Part shown: piece by piece, positions 15,868-24,670 of the stretch | Position numbering within the stretch: the first letter of the stretch is position 1 | Layout of the letters: each line of letters opens with the position of its first letter | From: Cohnella phaseoli | Lineage (GTDB): Bacteria; Bacillota; Bacilli; Paenibacillales; Paenibacillaceae | Assembly: GCF_003386235.1 (NCBI RefSeq) | Contig: NZ_QRDZ01000004.1 | Location: 1 to 64,000, forward strand | Direction of reading: 5' to 3' | DNA length: 64,000 bases | Position numbers and translations under genes: made by a program | The notes under the pieces: generated by a model | Seen by the model: only the letters and a program-made list of their open reading frames with translations | What the model was told of the DNA's origin: nothing | Database searches by the model: none

Positions 15868-15985
15868 TCTGCATGAATAGTATCGAAGACCGCTCCGATC
15901 CTGTAACCACTACAGGAAAAGTCGGATCGCTGCAACTAGCAGCCTATTTTTACAAAACTACAACTACACCCAGGAGGTGTGACCC

Positions 15986-16246
15986 ATGTCCAGCGAAGAA
16001 GCGCGCGTGCTCTCGGAAATTCGGGAGCGCGTCGTTAGGTTGGAGACGAAGATCGATGCGATGACCGATGTCCGCGATACGGCGGAGGCGGCGAGAGACA
16101 CGGCGCTTGAAGCGCTGCAGTCGACGAGGTCGGCGCATCTGCGGATTGACGAGATTGCCGATAATCAGCGTTGGCTGTGGCGGACGCTGGTCGGGGCGAT
16201 TATCGCAGCCGTGATTGCGGCCGTGACCAACCTGCAAGGAGGTTGA
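15986..16246 (+). CDS. xhlA: XhlA-like lysis accessory protein
   Basis: 86 aa. An N-terminal coiled-coil (SEIRERVVRLETKIDAMTDV ... AARDTALEALQSTRSAHLRI) precedes one C-terminal membrane segment (WLWRTLVGAIIAAVIAAVTN). This is the layout of XhlA of PBSX, which works with the holin to release the particles. AGGAGG precedes the ATG. It opens the three-gene lysis cassette. Confidence 0.9.
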   Translation: MSSEEARVLSEIRERVVRLETKIDAMTDVRDTAEAARDTALEALQSTRSAHLRIDEIADNQRWLWRTLVGAIIAAVIAAVTNLQGG

Positions 16247-16253
16247 ATACACT

Positions 16254-16559
16254 ATGGACAAACTGATCTCTATGACCGACGAGGTGGCTCTTCTCGCTCC
16301 GATCGTCGCCGCCTATGTAGGCGTCGTGAAGGAGTTTCGCGTGCCAAGCCGCTATTATCATCTCGTCAGCCTGCTCATTGCTACTGTATTTATACTCGTT
16401 CCCCAGCATGTTCAGCAGACGCTCGCGACGATTTCCATTATCGGACTGACGGCGTCGGGCGTCTATCATTTTACGAAGAAGAGAGAGGTGCAATCAGATG
16501 GTCAAGCTCAGCAAAACGGAGTTTATCGCCACACTGGCGCCGATCGCGATACGAGTTAG
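16254..16559 (+). CDS. Phage holin
   Basis: 101 aa with three hydrophobic segments (LLAPIVAAYVGVV; YYHLVSLLIATVFILVP; TLATISIIGLTASGVYHF) and a charged tail, as in small phage holins. It forms the membrane lesion that lets the endolysin out. It has a strong AGGAGG ribosome site, starts 7 bp after xhlA and overlaps the endolysin start by 62 bp in another frame. Confidence 0.85.
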   Translation: MDKLISMTDEVALLAPIVAAYVGVVKEFRVPSRYYHLVSLLIATVFILVPQHVQQTLATISIIGLTASGVYHFTKKREVQSDGQAQQNGVYRHTGADRDTS

Positions 16560-17301
16560 GAAAGAGGGCTCCCCCCTGTTTCCTTCCGTGCGGCTTGCGC
16601 AAAATCTGCTCGAGACCGGGGGAGTCATCCATCCGTGGTACAATCTCGGCGGAATTAAGGTAGGCAGCGGTAAACCGAATGGTTACTGGAAAGGCCAGTA
16701 TGTGCGCAAAGGGACATGGGAGGTCGAAAATGGGACGAGAGTCGATACGACGGCCCTTTTTCGCGCCTATGACAGTATCTATGATTTTTACAAGGATCAG
16801 GATCTGCTATTCCAGCTTGCCCGTTATGAACGTGTGAGAAAATCGACAACACCCGAAATGCAAGCCGAGGCGTTGCGCCTGTGCGGCTATGCGACGGATC
16901 CGCAATATGGATCGAAGATCGTCTCGCTAATCAACGCCAACAAGCTCAAGCGGTACGACGAGGAAGCCGCCAAGCCCGATCCGGTAAAGCCGCCTACGAA
17001 GCCGCCGGCGTCTGAACCGGAGCCGCTGCCGATTCCCGTTCGTCTGAACGGCGAGCTACTGGCGGAAGGCCGTCTCATTTCCGGTCAGACCTGGGTAGCC
17101 GCCAGAGTTGTCGGCGAAGCGCTGCAGCTTAAAATCGGCTTTGCCAACAAAGCCGTCACCGCGAACGGCAAGTCGCTTCCGACATTGTTGTTCGGCAACG
17201 TAGGGTATGTTCCGATAAGAGAGTTGGCCGCTGTCCACGACAAGGCGAAGATCGTCTGGAGCGCGGCCGATACGTCAGTCGACATTAAGACGACGAGCTA
17301 G
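16498..17301 (+). CDS. Endolysin: glucosaminidase plus copper-amine-oxidase-N domain
   Basis: 267 aa. Residues about 1-150 are a glucosaminidase/FlgJ-type domain (SVRLAQNLLETGG with the catalytic Glu; YNLGGIKVGSG; FRAYDSIYDFYKDQDLLF). A Pro/Lys linker (about 160-178) leads to an extracellular copper-amine-oxidase-N-like domain (RLNGELLAEGRLISGQTWVA; GNVGYVPIRELAA), here probably a wall-binding module rather than an oxidase. It cuts the glycan strands to free tailocins. No signal peptide, consistent with holin-dependent export. Its stop is directly followed by palindromic repeat copy A. Confidence 0.9.
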   Translation: MVKLSKTEFIATLAPIAIRVRKEGSPLFPSVRLAQNLLETGGVIHPWYNLGGIKVGSGKPNGYWKGQYVRKGTWEVENGTRVDTTALFRAYDSIYDFYKDQDLLFQLARYERVRKSTTPEMQAEALRLCGYATDPQYGSKIVSLINANKLKRYDEEAAKPDPVKPPTKPPASEPEPLPIPVRLNGELLAEGRLISGQTWVAARVVGEALQLKIGFANKAVTANGKSLPTLLFGNVGYVPIRELAAVHDKAKIVWSAADTSVDIKTTS

Positions 17302-17460
17302 GGCGTGTATGCAAACCCGCTCAGAGGTATCTTTCACCGCCTTTTCGCTCCCTGCTTCGTCACTTTTGCTTGACGTACCCCGGTACGCCTTCACAAAAGT
17401 TCCTTGCATGGAACGAAAATTCGGCCAAATCTACTATCTTCGGAGTATGCATACTCGCCC
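17301..17460. repeat. Dispersed palindromic repeat, copy A (160 bp)
   Basis: GGGCGTGTATGCA at 17301 pairs with TGCATACTCGCCC ending at 17460 (12 of 13). Internal parts AAACCCGCTCAG, GAACGAAAATTCGGC and CTTCGGAGTATGC are shared with copies B and C. This copy has about 70 extra bp, including a GTACCCCGGTAC palindrome. It begins at the last base of the endolysin stop codon. The stretch from 17461 to 17599 shows nothing else supportable. Confidence 0.85.
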
Positions 17461-17599
17461 TAGTTATATCCCTGCATATTAGGCGTCAGTACCCTCCCAA
17501 GCCTCCTCTGCATATGCTATAGGCAATTCTACTGCCCGCAAACTGCAACCGCAATCGCGACCCGCGCAGGCGGCATAACCTGGAGGGGGCTGACCCGAT

Positions 17600-18427
17600 A
17601 TGTCGCGCATTCCGAATTTTCCGCAGAGCCTGCTCGATGAGCACAAAAACTGGCATCACGCCCGTCACAACGTCGATATTAACAACCCGCCGCCCGGCTA
17701 TGGGCTGCAATTTTTGCAATTTCACCGGGATTTTATCGGTCGTGCTCAGGCTTGGTATCGCGAGAACGGTTTAGATCCCCGGCTGCTCGAAGCGTGGGTA
17801 TCCGTTCCCGAAGCGATCCGCAGGTCGCCCTGCTACAATCAGGCGGCGGAAGCAAGAATTCTGTTCCAGCCGGAGTCGTTCGCGAGCGCCGACGAGCTTG
17901 GACGATTTATCGAATCATCGAACCTGCACGGCTGTATCCATCAAGAAGCTGCAAGATTGTACGGAGAGCCTGAGCTTAACGATTTCGACTTCGCTCCTCG
18001 CTATACGGAGTTTTACAACATTCACAATATGATTGATCGTTGGTATCGCAACTGGGAAGGGCTTGGCCGTTTTCGAGCGGATGGCGGTTACTGGTACGGT
18101 TCGTTCGAAGGAAAAGGCGACGAGATTCTGTTGTACAATTCCTTGTTCGGAGACTGGTGGCTAGGAAAGCTGAGCGAAAATCCTTCGGAAGGGGAACGCT
18201 CCAATGAAATCCGCGTGGAGTGGAAGTCGATCGGGGATAGCCGCAAATTCGGGCCGATGAACGACGGCCGTCGTTTCCGCATCTGGGATGCGGACGGGGA
18301 CGGCAAGCTTGAAGTGCTGTTTCAGCATCCGCAGCAGGGCGAATGGGTAGAGGGAAAAGTCCGGAACGGACGGATCGGCTGGGAGCCCGTCCGGCTTATT
18401 GCCGAACGAGCGCTTGCAGAAACTTGA
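17600..18427 (+). CDS. Tyrosinase-like dicopper protein
   Basis: 275 aa. The N-terminal 160 residues show a tyrosinase/hemocyanin-like His pattern. A CuA-like set is NWHHARH and FLQFHRDFI; a CuB-like set is LHGCIHQEA and YNIHNMIDRWYRNW. In typical tyrosinases the last motif reads HHxxIDR; here one His is replaced by Ile (IHN), so the site may be altered. The C-terminal half (WYGSFEGKGDEILLY ... RFRIWDADGDGKLEVLF) is beta-rich with a calcium-loop-like DADGDGKLE. No signal peptide. GGAGGGGG precedes the ATG. It converges with and overlaps the Nudix gene by 32 bp. The tyrosinase link rests on motif reading only. Confidence 0.55.
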   Translation: MSRIPNFPQSLLDEHKNWHHARHNVDINNPPPGYGLQFLQFHRDFIGRAQAWYRENGLDPRLLEAWVSVPEAIRRSPCYNQAAEARILFQPESFASADELGRFIESSNLHGCIHQEAARLYGEPELNDFDFAPRYTEFYNIHNMIDRWYRNWEGLGRFRADGGYWYGSFEGKGDEILLYNSLFGDWWLGKLSENPSEGERSNEIRVEWKSIGDSRKFGPMNDGRRFRIWDADGDGKLEVLFQHPQQGEWVEGKVRNGRIGWEPVRLIAERALAET

Positions 18428-19040
18428 ATATGGAGACGTAGTAGCTCAAATCCCGCTCGACGAAAGAGCTGCGGGCGACTTCGACTTCCGCTGCCTGCAG
18501 CTTGCCCTCGCGCAGGGCAACGCCGCGTGCGTGGACAAGCTCTCGCCGACCTTCTATCAGTTCGATCAGTTCATCTGCATCCGCCTCGTACAATCCGGCG
18601 ACTTCTTCCTCCTGCAGCCGGAACTCCGTCAGCTTCATAGCTACTTCCAAGCCATAGACGCGGCTGATCTCGTTGTCGATGTAAGCCGCTCCCCTGACAA
18701 CCCCGGAGCCTTGCTCGCGAACGACTCCGAACTCGCTTAGCCTCTCGAAGCCCACATCCAAGCCAAGCTCTTCCCGCAGTTCTCGAACGATCGCTTCCGG
18801 CGATTCGCCGGCCTCCAGATGGCCGGCCGCTGTAATGTCGAAGCAGCCGGCGCCGGTGTCCTTGTTGGCCGAACGCTGCTGAAACAAGATTTTGGCGGCG
18901 ATCCGGCCCTCCCGGTCCTCGCGGCGAACGAGCCAGCAATGGACCGTATGATGCCATAGCCCCAGCCGGTGAGCTTCCTTGCGTTCGGCGGTGCCAATCC
19001 AGACGTCGTGTTCATCGTAGATGTCGAATAGTTCCGTCAA
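18396..19040 (-). CDS. Nudix hydrolase
   Basis: 214 aa. The Nudix box GHLEAGESPEAIVRELREEL fits GX5EX7REUXEEXGU in full. The flanking sequence (FDIYDEHDVWIGTAERKEAH and LWHHTVHCWLV) is typical of the isopentenyl-diphosphate-isomerase-like Nudix subgroup, whose members hydrolyse nucleoside diphosphate derivatives of unknown identity. The TTG at 19040 is the only start near the upstream gene; it lies 6 bp after the mscL stop, so the two are probably co-transcribed. Confidence 0.88.
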   Translation of the reverse strand: MTELFDIYDEHDVWIGTAERKEAHRLGLWHHTVHCWLVRREDREGRIAAKILFQQRSANKDTGAGCFDITAAGHLEAGESPEAIVRELREELGLDVGFERLSEFGVVREQGSGVVRGAAYIDNEISRVYGLEVAMKLTEFRLQEEEVAGLYEADADELIELIEGRRELVHARGVALREGKLQAAEVEVARSSFVERDLSYYVSIFKFLQALVRQ

Positions 19041-19046
19041 CGCTCT

Positions 19047-19556
19047 TTACCCGTTAGCTGGGGAGGCTTGTCCGACCGGCTTAACCTCAGAGGTACAGTG
19101 AGAGCAGCGGGAGGCCGCCTTAGGAATTTCGGACAGGCAATACGGACATTCGCGCGTCTTCGATTCGACAGGAGCCGGCGCTTCCGCTTCCTTTTTACGA
19201 TTGAGCTTGTTAATCACCTTAACGAGCAGGAATACGCATAGGGCAACTAGCAGGAAATCGATCAGTATGTTGATGAACGCCCCGTAGGCAATGACTGCGG
19301 CCCCGGCTTCGCGCGCTTGGTCCAGCGATTGCGGCACTTTTCCGCCATCCAACGTCTTGGACGGATCCAGATTCCAATACAAGTCTTTAAAGTCCACATT
19401 TCCCAAAAGCTTACCGATAGGAGGCATAACAATATCGTTGACGAGCGAGGTCACGATTTTGCCGAAAGCCGCCCCGATAATCACGCCGACGGCAAGATCC
19501 ACGACATTGCCGCGCATGGCGAACGTTTTAAACTCATTGAAAAAAGATTTAATCAT
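19047..19556 (-). CDS. mscL: Large-conductance mechanosensitive channel with zinc-ribbon tail
   Basis: 169 aa. The MscL core is complete: [31 protein letters not shown] in the pore helix, [10 protein letters not shown], and the second helix [19 protein letters not shown]. It opens under membrane tension to release solutes in hypo-osmotic shock. Beyond the usual cytoplasmic helix (KLNRKKE) there is an extra 40-residue tail with a CPYC ... CSHC zinc-ribbon signature, not part of classical MscL. GGAGG lies 6 bp before the ATG. Confidence 0.95.
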   Translation of the reverse strand: MIKSFFNEFKTFAMRGNVVDLAVGVIIGAAFGKIVTSLVNDIVMPPIGKLLGNVDFKDLYWNLDPSKTLDGGKVPQSLDQAREAGAAVIAYGAFINILIDFLLVALCVFLLVKVINKLNRKKEAEAPAPVESKTRECPYCLSEIPKAASRCSHCTSEVKPVGQASPANG

Positions 19557-19665
19557 ACCGTACCTCCCAAATTTTAGGGTTTATTTGAAAAGGAATTCGC
19601 TGGCACTCGTCGAAATGCTTATAAAGCAAAAAGCACCTGACGTCAGATTATGCGAGGGGTAAACA

Positions 19666-21429
19666 ATGAACGGTTCCGTAGCCTCATGGCCTCCTTTTTT
19701 TCTGCTGCTGGCACTGTTAATTAGCATACTCGCATCTTATACCATGTTTAACTTTATTGGCAACCTCAAACGTTCAAACGGGACGTTCCGCCAGTTCTGG
19801 CTGGCAGGGGGGGCTTTCGTGTTCGGGTTGGGGCTGTGGGCGAAGCATTTCGTGGCCTTGCTGGGCAACCAGGAGCCGATTATTTTCACATGGGTGATGC
19901 CGGTTACGTTGATGTTCATTATCTTTTTCTCCTTGATGGCTTTCGTGATGTTGACCCTGCAAGGAGTATTGAAGTATCGCTTACTGTACGGCAGTTCGAT
20001 TCTCGCCTTCGGGATCGCTATTCTGAATTATTTCAGCGTGTTCGGCCCGCGGATCGAGCGTCTGGACATCGAGCCGGGCAAGCTGTTCCTGTCTCTGCTC
20101 ATGCTGTTCGTCGGTACGTTTCTGGCGTTCATGGTGGCGGAATCGACGTTCAAGTTTCGGGAACTGATGGCAAGCTTGCTTCTGGGGACGTTGGTCGTCG
20201 CGCTTCAATTGTTGGGGACGCAGGCGCTCAGGGTGGAGTACTCCTCCGGCATCTACAGCACTTCGGACAAGCTGACTCAGGATATTAACTTCCTGGCGTT
20301 GATTCTCGGTTTGGGGGCGCTGCTCATCCTCGTCTCCACATTGATTACCTGGTACATCGATAAGAGGCTGAACCAGATGGACGAACGGTACAGGCTGCTG
20401 GTGGAAAATTCTCTCGATACGATCGCCATACTAAAAGGCAATCGCTGGGGCTTCGTCAACGCTGCCGGGTTAAGGATGTTCGAAGCGGAGAGCGCAAGCG
20501 ATCTGATCGGCAAGTCCATCTACGCGTTCCTGCCGACGGCCGATCATAACACGATCAAGGACAGACTGCATAACCTGGTGTTCGTGGGCAGCAGCAAGCC
20601 GATCGAGCAGGAATGGTTTACGTTAAAAGGGAAAGTGCTGCACACCGAAATCGTGGAGACGATGACGACGCTCGACAACGAGCCGGCGATTCAGATCATC
20701 ATTCGCGACATTTCGGAGCGCAAGAAGAACGAGGAACTGCTGATCAATTCGGAGAAGCTGTACGTGGCGGGACAATTGGCTGCGGGCATCGCGCACGAAA
20801 TCCGCAATCCGCTGACCTCGCTTAAAGGCTTCTTGCAATTGATCGTCTCGGGGAGAAGAAACAATAACAGCTATTACGATATTATGAATGCCGAGCTGGA
20901 TCGGATCGAGGACATCGTAAGCGAGCTGCTGATGCTCTCCAAGCCGCAGGTGTACGAGCTGACGTATCAGGATTTGCGCGTGATGATGCGCGACACGGTC
21001 ACGCTGTTGGAGGCTCAGGCGATTTTGCACAATATTGCGATTGAAGCGGAATACGGCACGGAGCCGCTCTGGATTTACGGGGTGGAAAATCAGGTCAAGC
21101 AAGTGTTCATCAATGTGATCAAAAACGCCATCGAGGCGATGATAGACGGAGGCTGGATTCGCATCAATCTGTCGCGCGAACACGACGGCGTATTCGTTCG
21201 CATACGAGATGAGGGACCCGGCATCGGGGAAGACCAACTGGCGAAAATGGGCCAGCCTTTCTACACGACGAAGGAGAAAGGGACGGGACTCGGACTGATG
21301 GTCAGCTACAAAATCGTAGACAACCATCAGGGCAAGATCGACGTGAAGAGCGAGCTTGGCAAAGGCACGTTGTTCGAGATTACGTTGCCCTTCCGCTATC
21401 CGGAGGCCGAGATCAAGAAATCCAGCTGA
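19666..21429 (+). CDS. Membrane PAS sensor histidine kinase (sporulation-kinase type)
   Basis: 587 aa. Residues 1-225 contain about seven membrane helices. One, GLGLWAKHFVALL, resembles the MHYT sensor repeat although Met-His is Lys-His here. A PAS domain (about 240-350) is followed by a HisKA domain with the phospho-acceptor in AAGIAHEIRNPLTSLKGFLQ (about residue 378). The ATPase domain has N box NVIKNAIEAM, DEGPGIG, F box PFYTTKEKGTGLGL. The catalytic half is like KinA/KinB/KinE phosphorelay kinases of Bacillales. No response regulator is adjacent, consistent with feeding Spo0F. It converges on and overlaps the lipid kinase gene by 34 bp. Confidence 0.9.
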   Translation: MNGSVASWPPFFLLLALLISILASYTMFNFIGNLKRSNGTFRQFWLAGGAFVFGLGLWAKHFVALLGNQEPIIFTWVMPVTLMFIIFFSLMAFVMLTLQGVLKYRLLYGSSILAFGIAILNYFSVFGPRIERLDIEPGKLFLSLLMLFVGTFLAFMVAESTFKFRELMASLLLGTLVVALQLLGTQALRVEYSSGIYSTSDKLTQDINFLALILGLGALLILVSTLITWYIDKRLNQMDERYRLLVENSLDTIAILKGNRWGFVNAAGLRMFEAESASDLIGKSIYAFLPTADHNTIKDRLHNLVFVGSSKPIEQEWFTLKGKVLHTEIVETMTTLDNEPAIQIIIRDISERKKNEELLINSEKLYVAGQLAAGIAHEIRNPLTSLKGFLQLIVSGRRNNNSYYDIMNAELDRIEDIVSELLMLSKPQVYELTYQDLRVMMRDTVTLLEAQAILHNIAIEAEYGTEPLWIYGVENQVKQVFINVIKNAIEAMIDGGWIRINLSREHDGVFVRIRDEGPGIGEDQLAKMGQPFYTTKEKGTGLGLMVSYKIVDNHQGKIDVKSELGKGTLFEITLPFRYPEAEIKKSS

Positions 21430-22316
21430 CCTGGGCGAATCGCTGTGCGGAGCGGGGTTTGCCCGGCGGGTTCCCCGTCTCCGAAGGCAAGCATAGGAGG
21501 CGAGGCTTCGATCGCGGCCTCGCTTCCGGACAGCTGCGTTACATATTGCGTCCAACGCACATGTTTGCCAAAGAGCACAGTGGGGAAAATCATGAGAAAA
21601 CGGGGCACGCTGCAGGCGTGCACGACGCATAGATGGATAAGCCCGTCGTCCGGTTGGGCGGACGGGCTTATTCGCAATCCGCCGCCGTAGGTTGGAACGT
21701 TGGTGATGGCGGACAGCCAGCATCTCTTAAAGCGGCGGGTCTTTCCGTCAACCGTAACCGTTACGTCGCGGGGCTTGAACCTGCCAAGCGTGCGCAGCAG
21801 GCCGATGACGTAAGCGAGCGAGCCTAGGCCCAGTCGATTGCACCACTTTTTGTATGCCGATCCGTTCACGTCCGCCGCCACGGCCGCATCCAGCCCAATG
21901 GCGACGGCGGTCAACGTGAGCTGAGATTGTTCATTCTTGGCGGTCGTATCCAGCAGATCGATTTTTTGCGTATGTCCGTTCAAAATCAGCGCCAGGGCAC
22001 GGTCGGCGTTCTTCGGAATGCCAAGAGCGCGAGCTGTGTCGTTACCCGAACCGGACGGAATAAGGCCAAGCGGTACGCCTGAGCCCGCAAGGGCGGGAAG
22101 CAGGCCGTGCAGCGTGCCGTCGCCGCCGACTACGGCCACGGCGATCAAGCCGCCCCGTTCGATGCGTTCGCGAACGAGCCCGCGGGCCTGCTCGGCGGAA
22201 GAAGTCGAGACGCGCTCATAGGCGACGCCTTGCAGAACAAGCCGGGCCTCAAGGCGCTTCCATATGGAACGGCTGCGGCCATTGCCGGAGGTTTCATTGA
22301 CGACGAACAGTATCAA
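21396..22316 (-). CDS. Diacylglycerol kinase-family lipid kinase
   Basis: 306 aa from the TTG at 22316, preferred because AGAGGA lies 9 bp upstream and the product then begins ILFVVNETSGNGRS as usual for the family; an upstream TTG at 22349 would add 11 residues. It has the catalytic GGDGTLHGLLPAL motif, PSGSGNDTARALGI, and the C-terminal domain (GGGLRISPSAQPDDGLIHL). YegS/BmrU/DgkB-type enzymes phosphorylate diacylglycerol or related lipids at the membrane. Which lipid is not readable here. Confidence 0.88.
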   Translation of the reverse strand: MILFVVNETSGNGRSRSIWKRLEARLVLQGVAYERVSTSSAEQARGLVRERIERGGLIAVAVVGGDGTLHGLLPALAGSGVPLGLIPSGSGNDTARALGIPKNADRALALILNGHTQKIDLLDTTAKNEQSQLTLTAVAIGLDAAVAADVNGSAYKKWCNRLGLGSLAYVIGLLRTLGRFKPRDVTVTVDGKTRRFKRCWLSAITNVPTYGGGLRISPSAQPDDGLIHLCVVHACSVPRFLMIFPTVLFGKHVRWTQYVTQLSGSEAAIEASPPMLAFGDGEPAGQTPLRTAIRPGQLDFLISASG

Positions 22317-22391
22317 GCTGCCAAATCCTCTCTGAAGAAAGCTGATCAAATCTCATTATAAGGGGAGGTCGGGCGGACGGGAAGGCGGACG

Positions 22392-22400
22392 TGCTATAAT
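22392..22400 (+). promoter_or_regulatory. Extended -10 promoter candidate
   Basis: TGCTATAAT (extended -10, TATAAT at 22395-22400) lies 28 bp before the ATG at 22428; no good -35 is visible. Confidence 0.45.
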
Positions 22401-22427
22401 GAATTTATTTGGTTGGAGGAGTTCGTG

Positions 22428-23540
22428 ATGGCAGAGCCGCTTAAGGCAATTTACAACGCTGCTTTTTTGAAGGCGTTCGGCGATAAAGTGAAACAAGCTT
22501 ACGAAAAATTCGATGTCGAAGGGTTCCTTGCTCTCGTTCTCGGCGAGGGATGGGAGGGGCTGGAGCTCAAGCAGCGAATGCGCAGAATTACGGAGAGTCT
22601 GCGGAGGACGCTGCCCGAAGACTACGGCAAGGCGCTTGATGTGCTGGATGCAATTGCGGACAAATGCCGCGGTTTTCCGTATTTGTTCTTTCCTGATTTC
22701 GTAGAGAAGTATGGGCTAAACGACTGGGAGAGGTCGATGCGGGCGTTGGAACGCTACACCAGCGGCTCCAGCGCCGAATTCGCCGTACGGCCGTTCATCA
22801 AACTGGATCAGGAGCGGATGATGGCGCAGATGCTGGAATGGAGCGCGCATCCCGACGAGCATGTGCGCAGGCTGGCCAGCGAAGGCTGCCGACCTCGCCT
22901 GCCTTGGGGAGAGGCGCTTGGCGCGCTGAAGCGGGACCCTGCTCCGATCTGGCCGATTTTGGAACGGCTAAAAGCGGATCCGTCGGAATACGTCAGACGC
23001 AGCGTGGCGAATAATCTGAACGACATCTCGAAGGATCACCCTCAGTTGGTGCTGGACCTCGCGAAAGCTTGGCAAGGCGTCGATCAAGGGACGGATTGGA
23101 TCATTCGTCATGCCTGCCGCGGGCTGCTGAAAGCCGCCAATCCCGAAGCGATGGCCCTGTTCGGTCTGGCTCCGTTGGGGGATATAGAGGTGCTGGAATG
23201 GGAGATTCATCCCGCCAGGCTCTCGATCGGAGAGGCGGTGGAGTTCCGATACGGGCTGCGCGCTCCCACAGGGGACGAAGTGAAGCTGCGGCTCGAATTG
23301 GCCGTATTCTTCCCGCGCTCGAACGGCAAGCTATACCGCAAACTGTTTAAGCTTAGTGAGAAAAGTATTCCAGGCGGTGCGTACGTTCAAGGCGGGAGAG
23401 GGTTTTCCTTCGCCGATCTGTCGACTCGCCGACACTACCCGGGCGTACACCGAATGGCGCTTGTCGCGAACGGACGGGAAGTCGCCCATGCCGAGGTAGA
23501 GCTGACGGCCGACACGGAGCAGGGAGGGGCGCAAGCATGA
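22428..23540 (+). CDS. HEAT-repeat protein, DNA-alkylation-repair family
   Basis: 370 aa from ATG at 22428, with GGAGGAG 6 bp upstream (an upstream TTG at 22413 lacks a ribosome site). The alpha-helical HEAT-like repeats (DEHVRRLASEGCRPRLPWGE; DPSEYVRRSVANNLNDISKD; WIIRHACRGLLKAANPEAMA) match the AlkD/YhaZ-type family that embraces DNA. The last 90 residues form a beta domain (HPARLSIGEAVEFRYGLRAP) as in YhaZ-like proteins. Base excision activity is known for AlkD but not shown for this subgroup. ATGA overlap with the next gene indicates an operon. Confidence 0.8.
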   Translation: MAEPLKAIYNAAFLKAFGDKVKQAYEKFDVEGFLALVLGEGWEGLELKQRMRRITESLRRTLPEDYGKALDVLDAIADKCRGFPYLFFPDFVEKYGLNDWERSMRALERYTSGSSAEFAVRPFIKLDQERMMAQMLEWSAHPDEHVRRLASEGCRPRLPWGEALGALKRDPAPIWPILERLKADPSEYVRRSVANNLNDISKDHPQLVLDLAKAWQGVDQGTDWIIRHACRGLLKAANPEAMALFGLAPLGDIEVLEWEIHPARLSIGEAVEFRYGLRAPTGDEVKLRLELAVFFPRSNGKLYRKLFKLSEKSIPGGAYVQGGRGFSFADLSTRRHYPGVHRMALVANGREVAHAEVELTADTEQGGAQA

Positions 23541-24616
23541 CGATCGGAGCACGCGTGCTGAAGACCGGCCTTGCGGTCGCCATCGCGCTGTGGGTCGGCC
23601 AACTGATCGGCCTCGAATCCCCGCTTATCGCGGCCATTGCATCGATCTTCACGATTCAGCCCTCGATCTACCGTTCGTGGATGCAAATGCTGGACCAGGT
23701 TCAGAGCAACGTACTTGGCGCGATTATCGCGATCGGCGCGGTGTGGCTCGTCGGCAATACGCCGATTCTTGTCGGACTTGTCTGCATTGGCGTCATTCTA
23801 ATCTGCATTCGCTTGAAGGCCGAAGACACGATCGCGTTGACGCTGGTCACCGTCGTCGTCATTATGGAGGCTCACTCCCAAGGCTGGATGGTCGCCTGGG
23901 ATCGCTTGGCCGCTATTTTGACCGGTATGGTATCCGCATTTGCCGTGAACGTCAGCATTGCTCCGCCTCGCCATCGTTCGCGATTCGTGAAGCAGGTCGG
24001 AGAAGCTCAGGCGCTGCTGTCCCGGCTGCTTCGCACCGTAATCTCCAACGAGCTGAAGGAGAGCGTGTACCGGAAGGAGCAAAGCGAGCTGCGAACGAAA
24101 ATTCGCAAGCTTGAGGATTACTACGATATGTTCGCGGAGGAGAGAGTTTGGCGGAAGGAGGCGCGGCTGAAGCGGGTCCGGCTGCTTGTCGTGTACAAGG
24201 GGATGCTCGCCGCTCTGGAGCGGGGCTACGCGCTGATCGAAGCGGTGGAGGAGCAGTACTGGGCCGTGTCCACGCCGAAATCCTGGAACCGGCTCATCGA
24301 TCGGGAGATCGAAGCTCTGTGCGCCTATCACGAGCAGCTGCTGTGGAAATGGGACGGGAAAATAAAGCCCGGAGCTTCCTCGGCCGCACCTCCGCCCGAG
24401 GCTTCGATTTTGCTGACGGAGCTAATCGACGGGCAGATGGAGAACGACCGGCCGGCTCGTTGTCGTATGCTGGTGATTTCCGGGGCGCTGTACAGCTACG
24501 AGGAACGGCTACGGAGGCTGGACAAGCTGATGGAGCAGTGGTTTCAGCGCGGGCTGGAAACCGGCGATCAAGAGGACAGTCAGGAGCGGTCGTTATTCTC
24601 CCGCTTGAGCGAATAG
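23537..24616 (+). CDS. Aromatic-acid-exporter-family membrane protein
   Basis: 359 aa. The first 150 residues hold four to five membrane helices starting with RVLKTGLAVAIALWVGQLIG. FTIQPSIYRSWMQMLDQVQS is the conserved region of the ArAE/FUSC family. The C-terminal 200 residues are soluble, helical and strongly charged. Family members such as YqjA are thought to export aromatic or fusaric-acid-like compounds; substrate unknown here. Starts by ATGA overlap and ends before a strong bidirectional terminator. Confidence 0.85.
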   Translation: MTIGARVLKTGLAVAIALWVGQLIGLESPLIAAIASIFTIQPSIYRSWMQMLDQVQSNVLGAIIAIGAVWLVGNTPILVGLVCIGVILICIRLKAEDTIALTLVTVVVIMEAHSQGWMVAWDRLAAILTGMVSAFAVNVSIAPPRHRSRFVKQVGEAQALLSRLLRTVISNELKESVYRKEQSELRTKIRKLEDYYDMFAEERVWRKEARLKRVRLLVVYKGMLAALERGYALIEAVEEQYWAVSTPKSWNRLIDREIEALCAYHEQLLWKWDGKIKPGASSAAPPPEASILLTELIDGQMENDRPARCRMLVISGALYSYEERLRRLDKLMEQWFQRGLETGDQEDSQERSLFSRLSE

Positions 24617-24623
24617 CTATACG

Positions 24624-24667
24624 AAACGCCCAACCGGCGGAGATCATTCATAGCCGGTTGGGCGTTT
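24624..24667. terminator. Bidirectional rho-independent terminator
   Basis: AAACGCCCAACCGGC (24624-24638) and its perfect complement GCCGGTTGGGCGTTT (24653-24667) flank a 14-base loop. It separates convergent genes ending at 24616 (+) and 24671 (-). Confidence 0.92.
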
Positions 24668-24670
24668 GAT

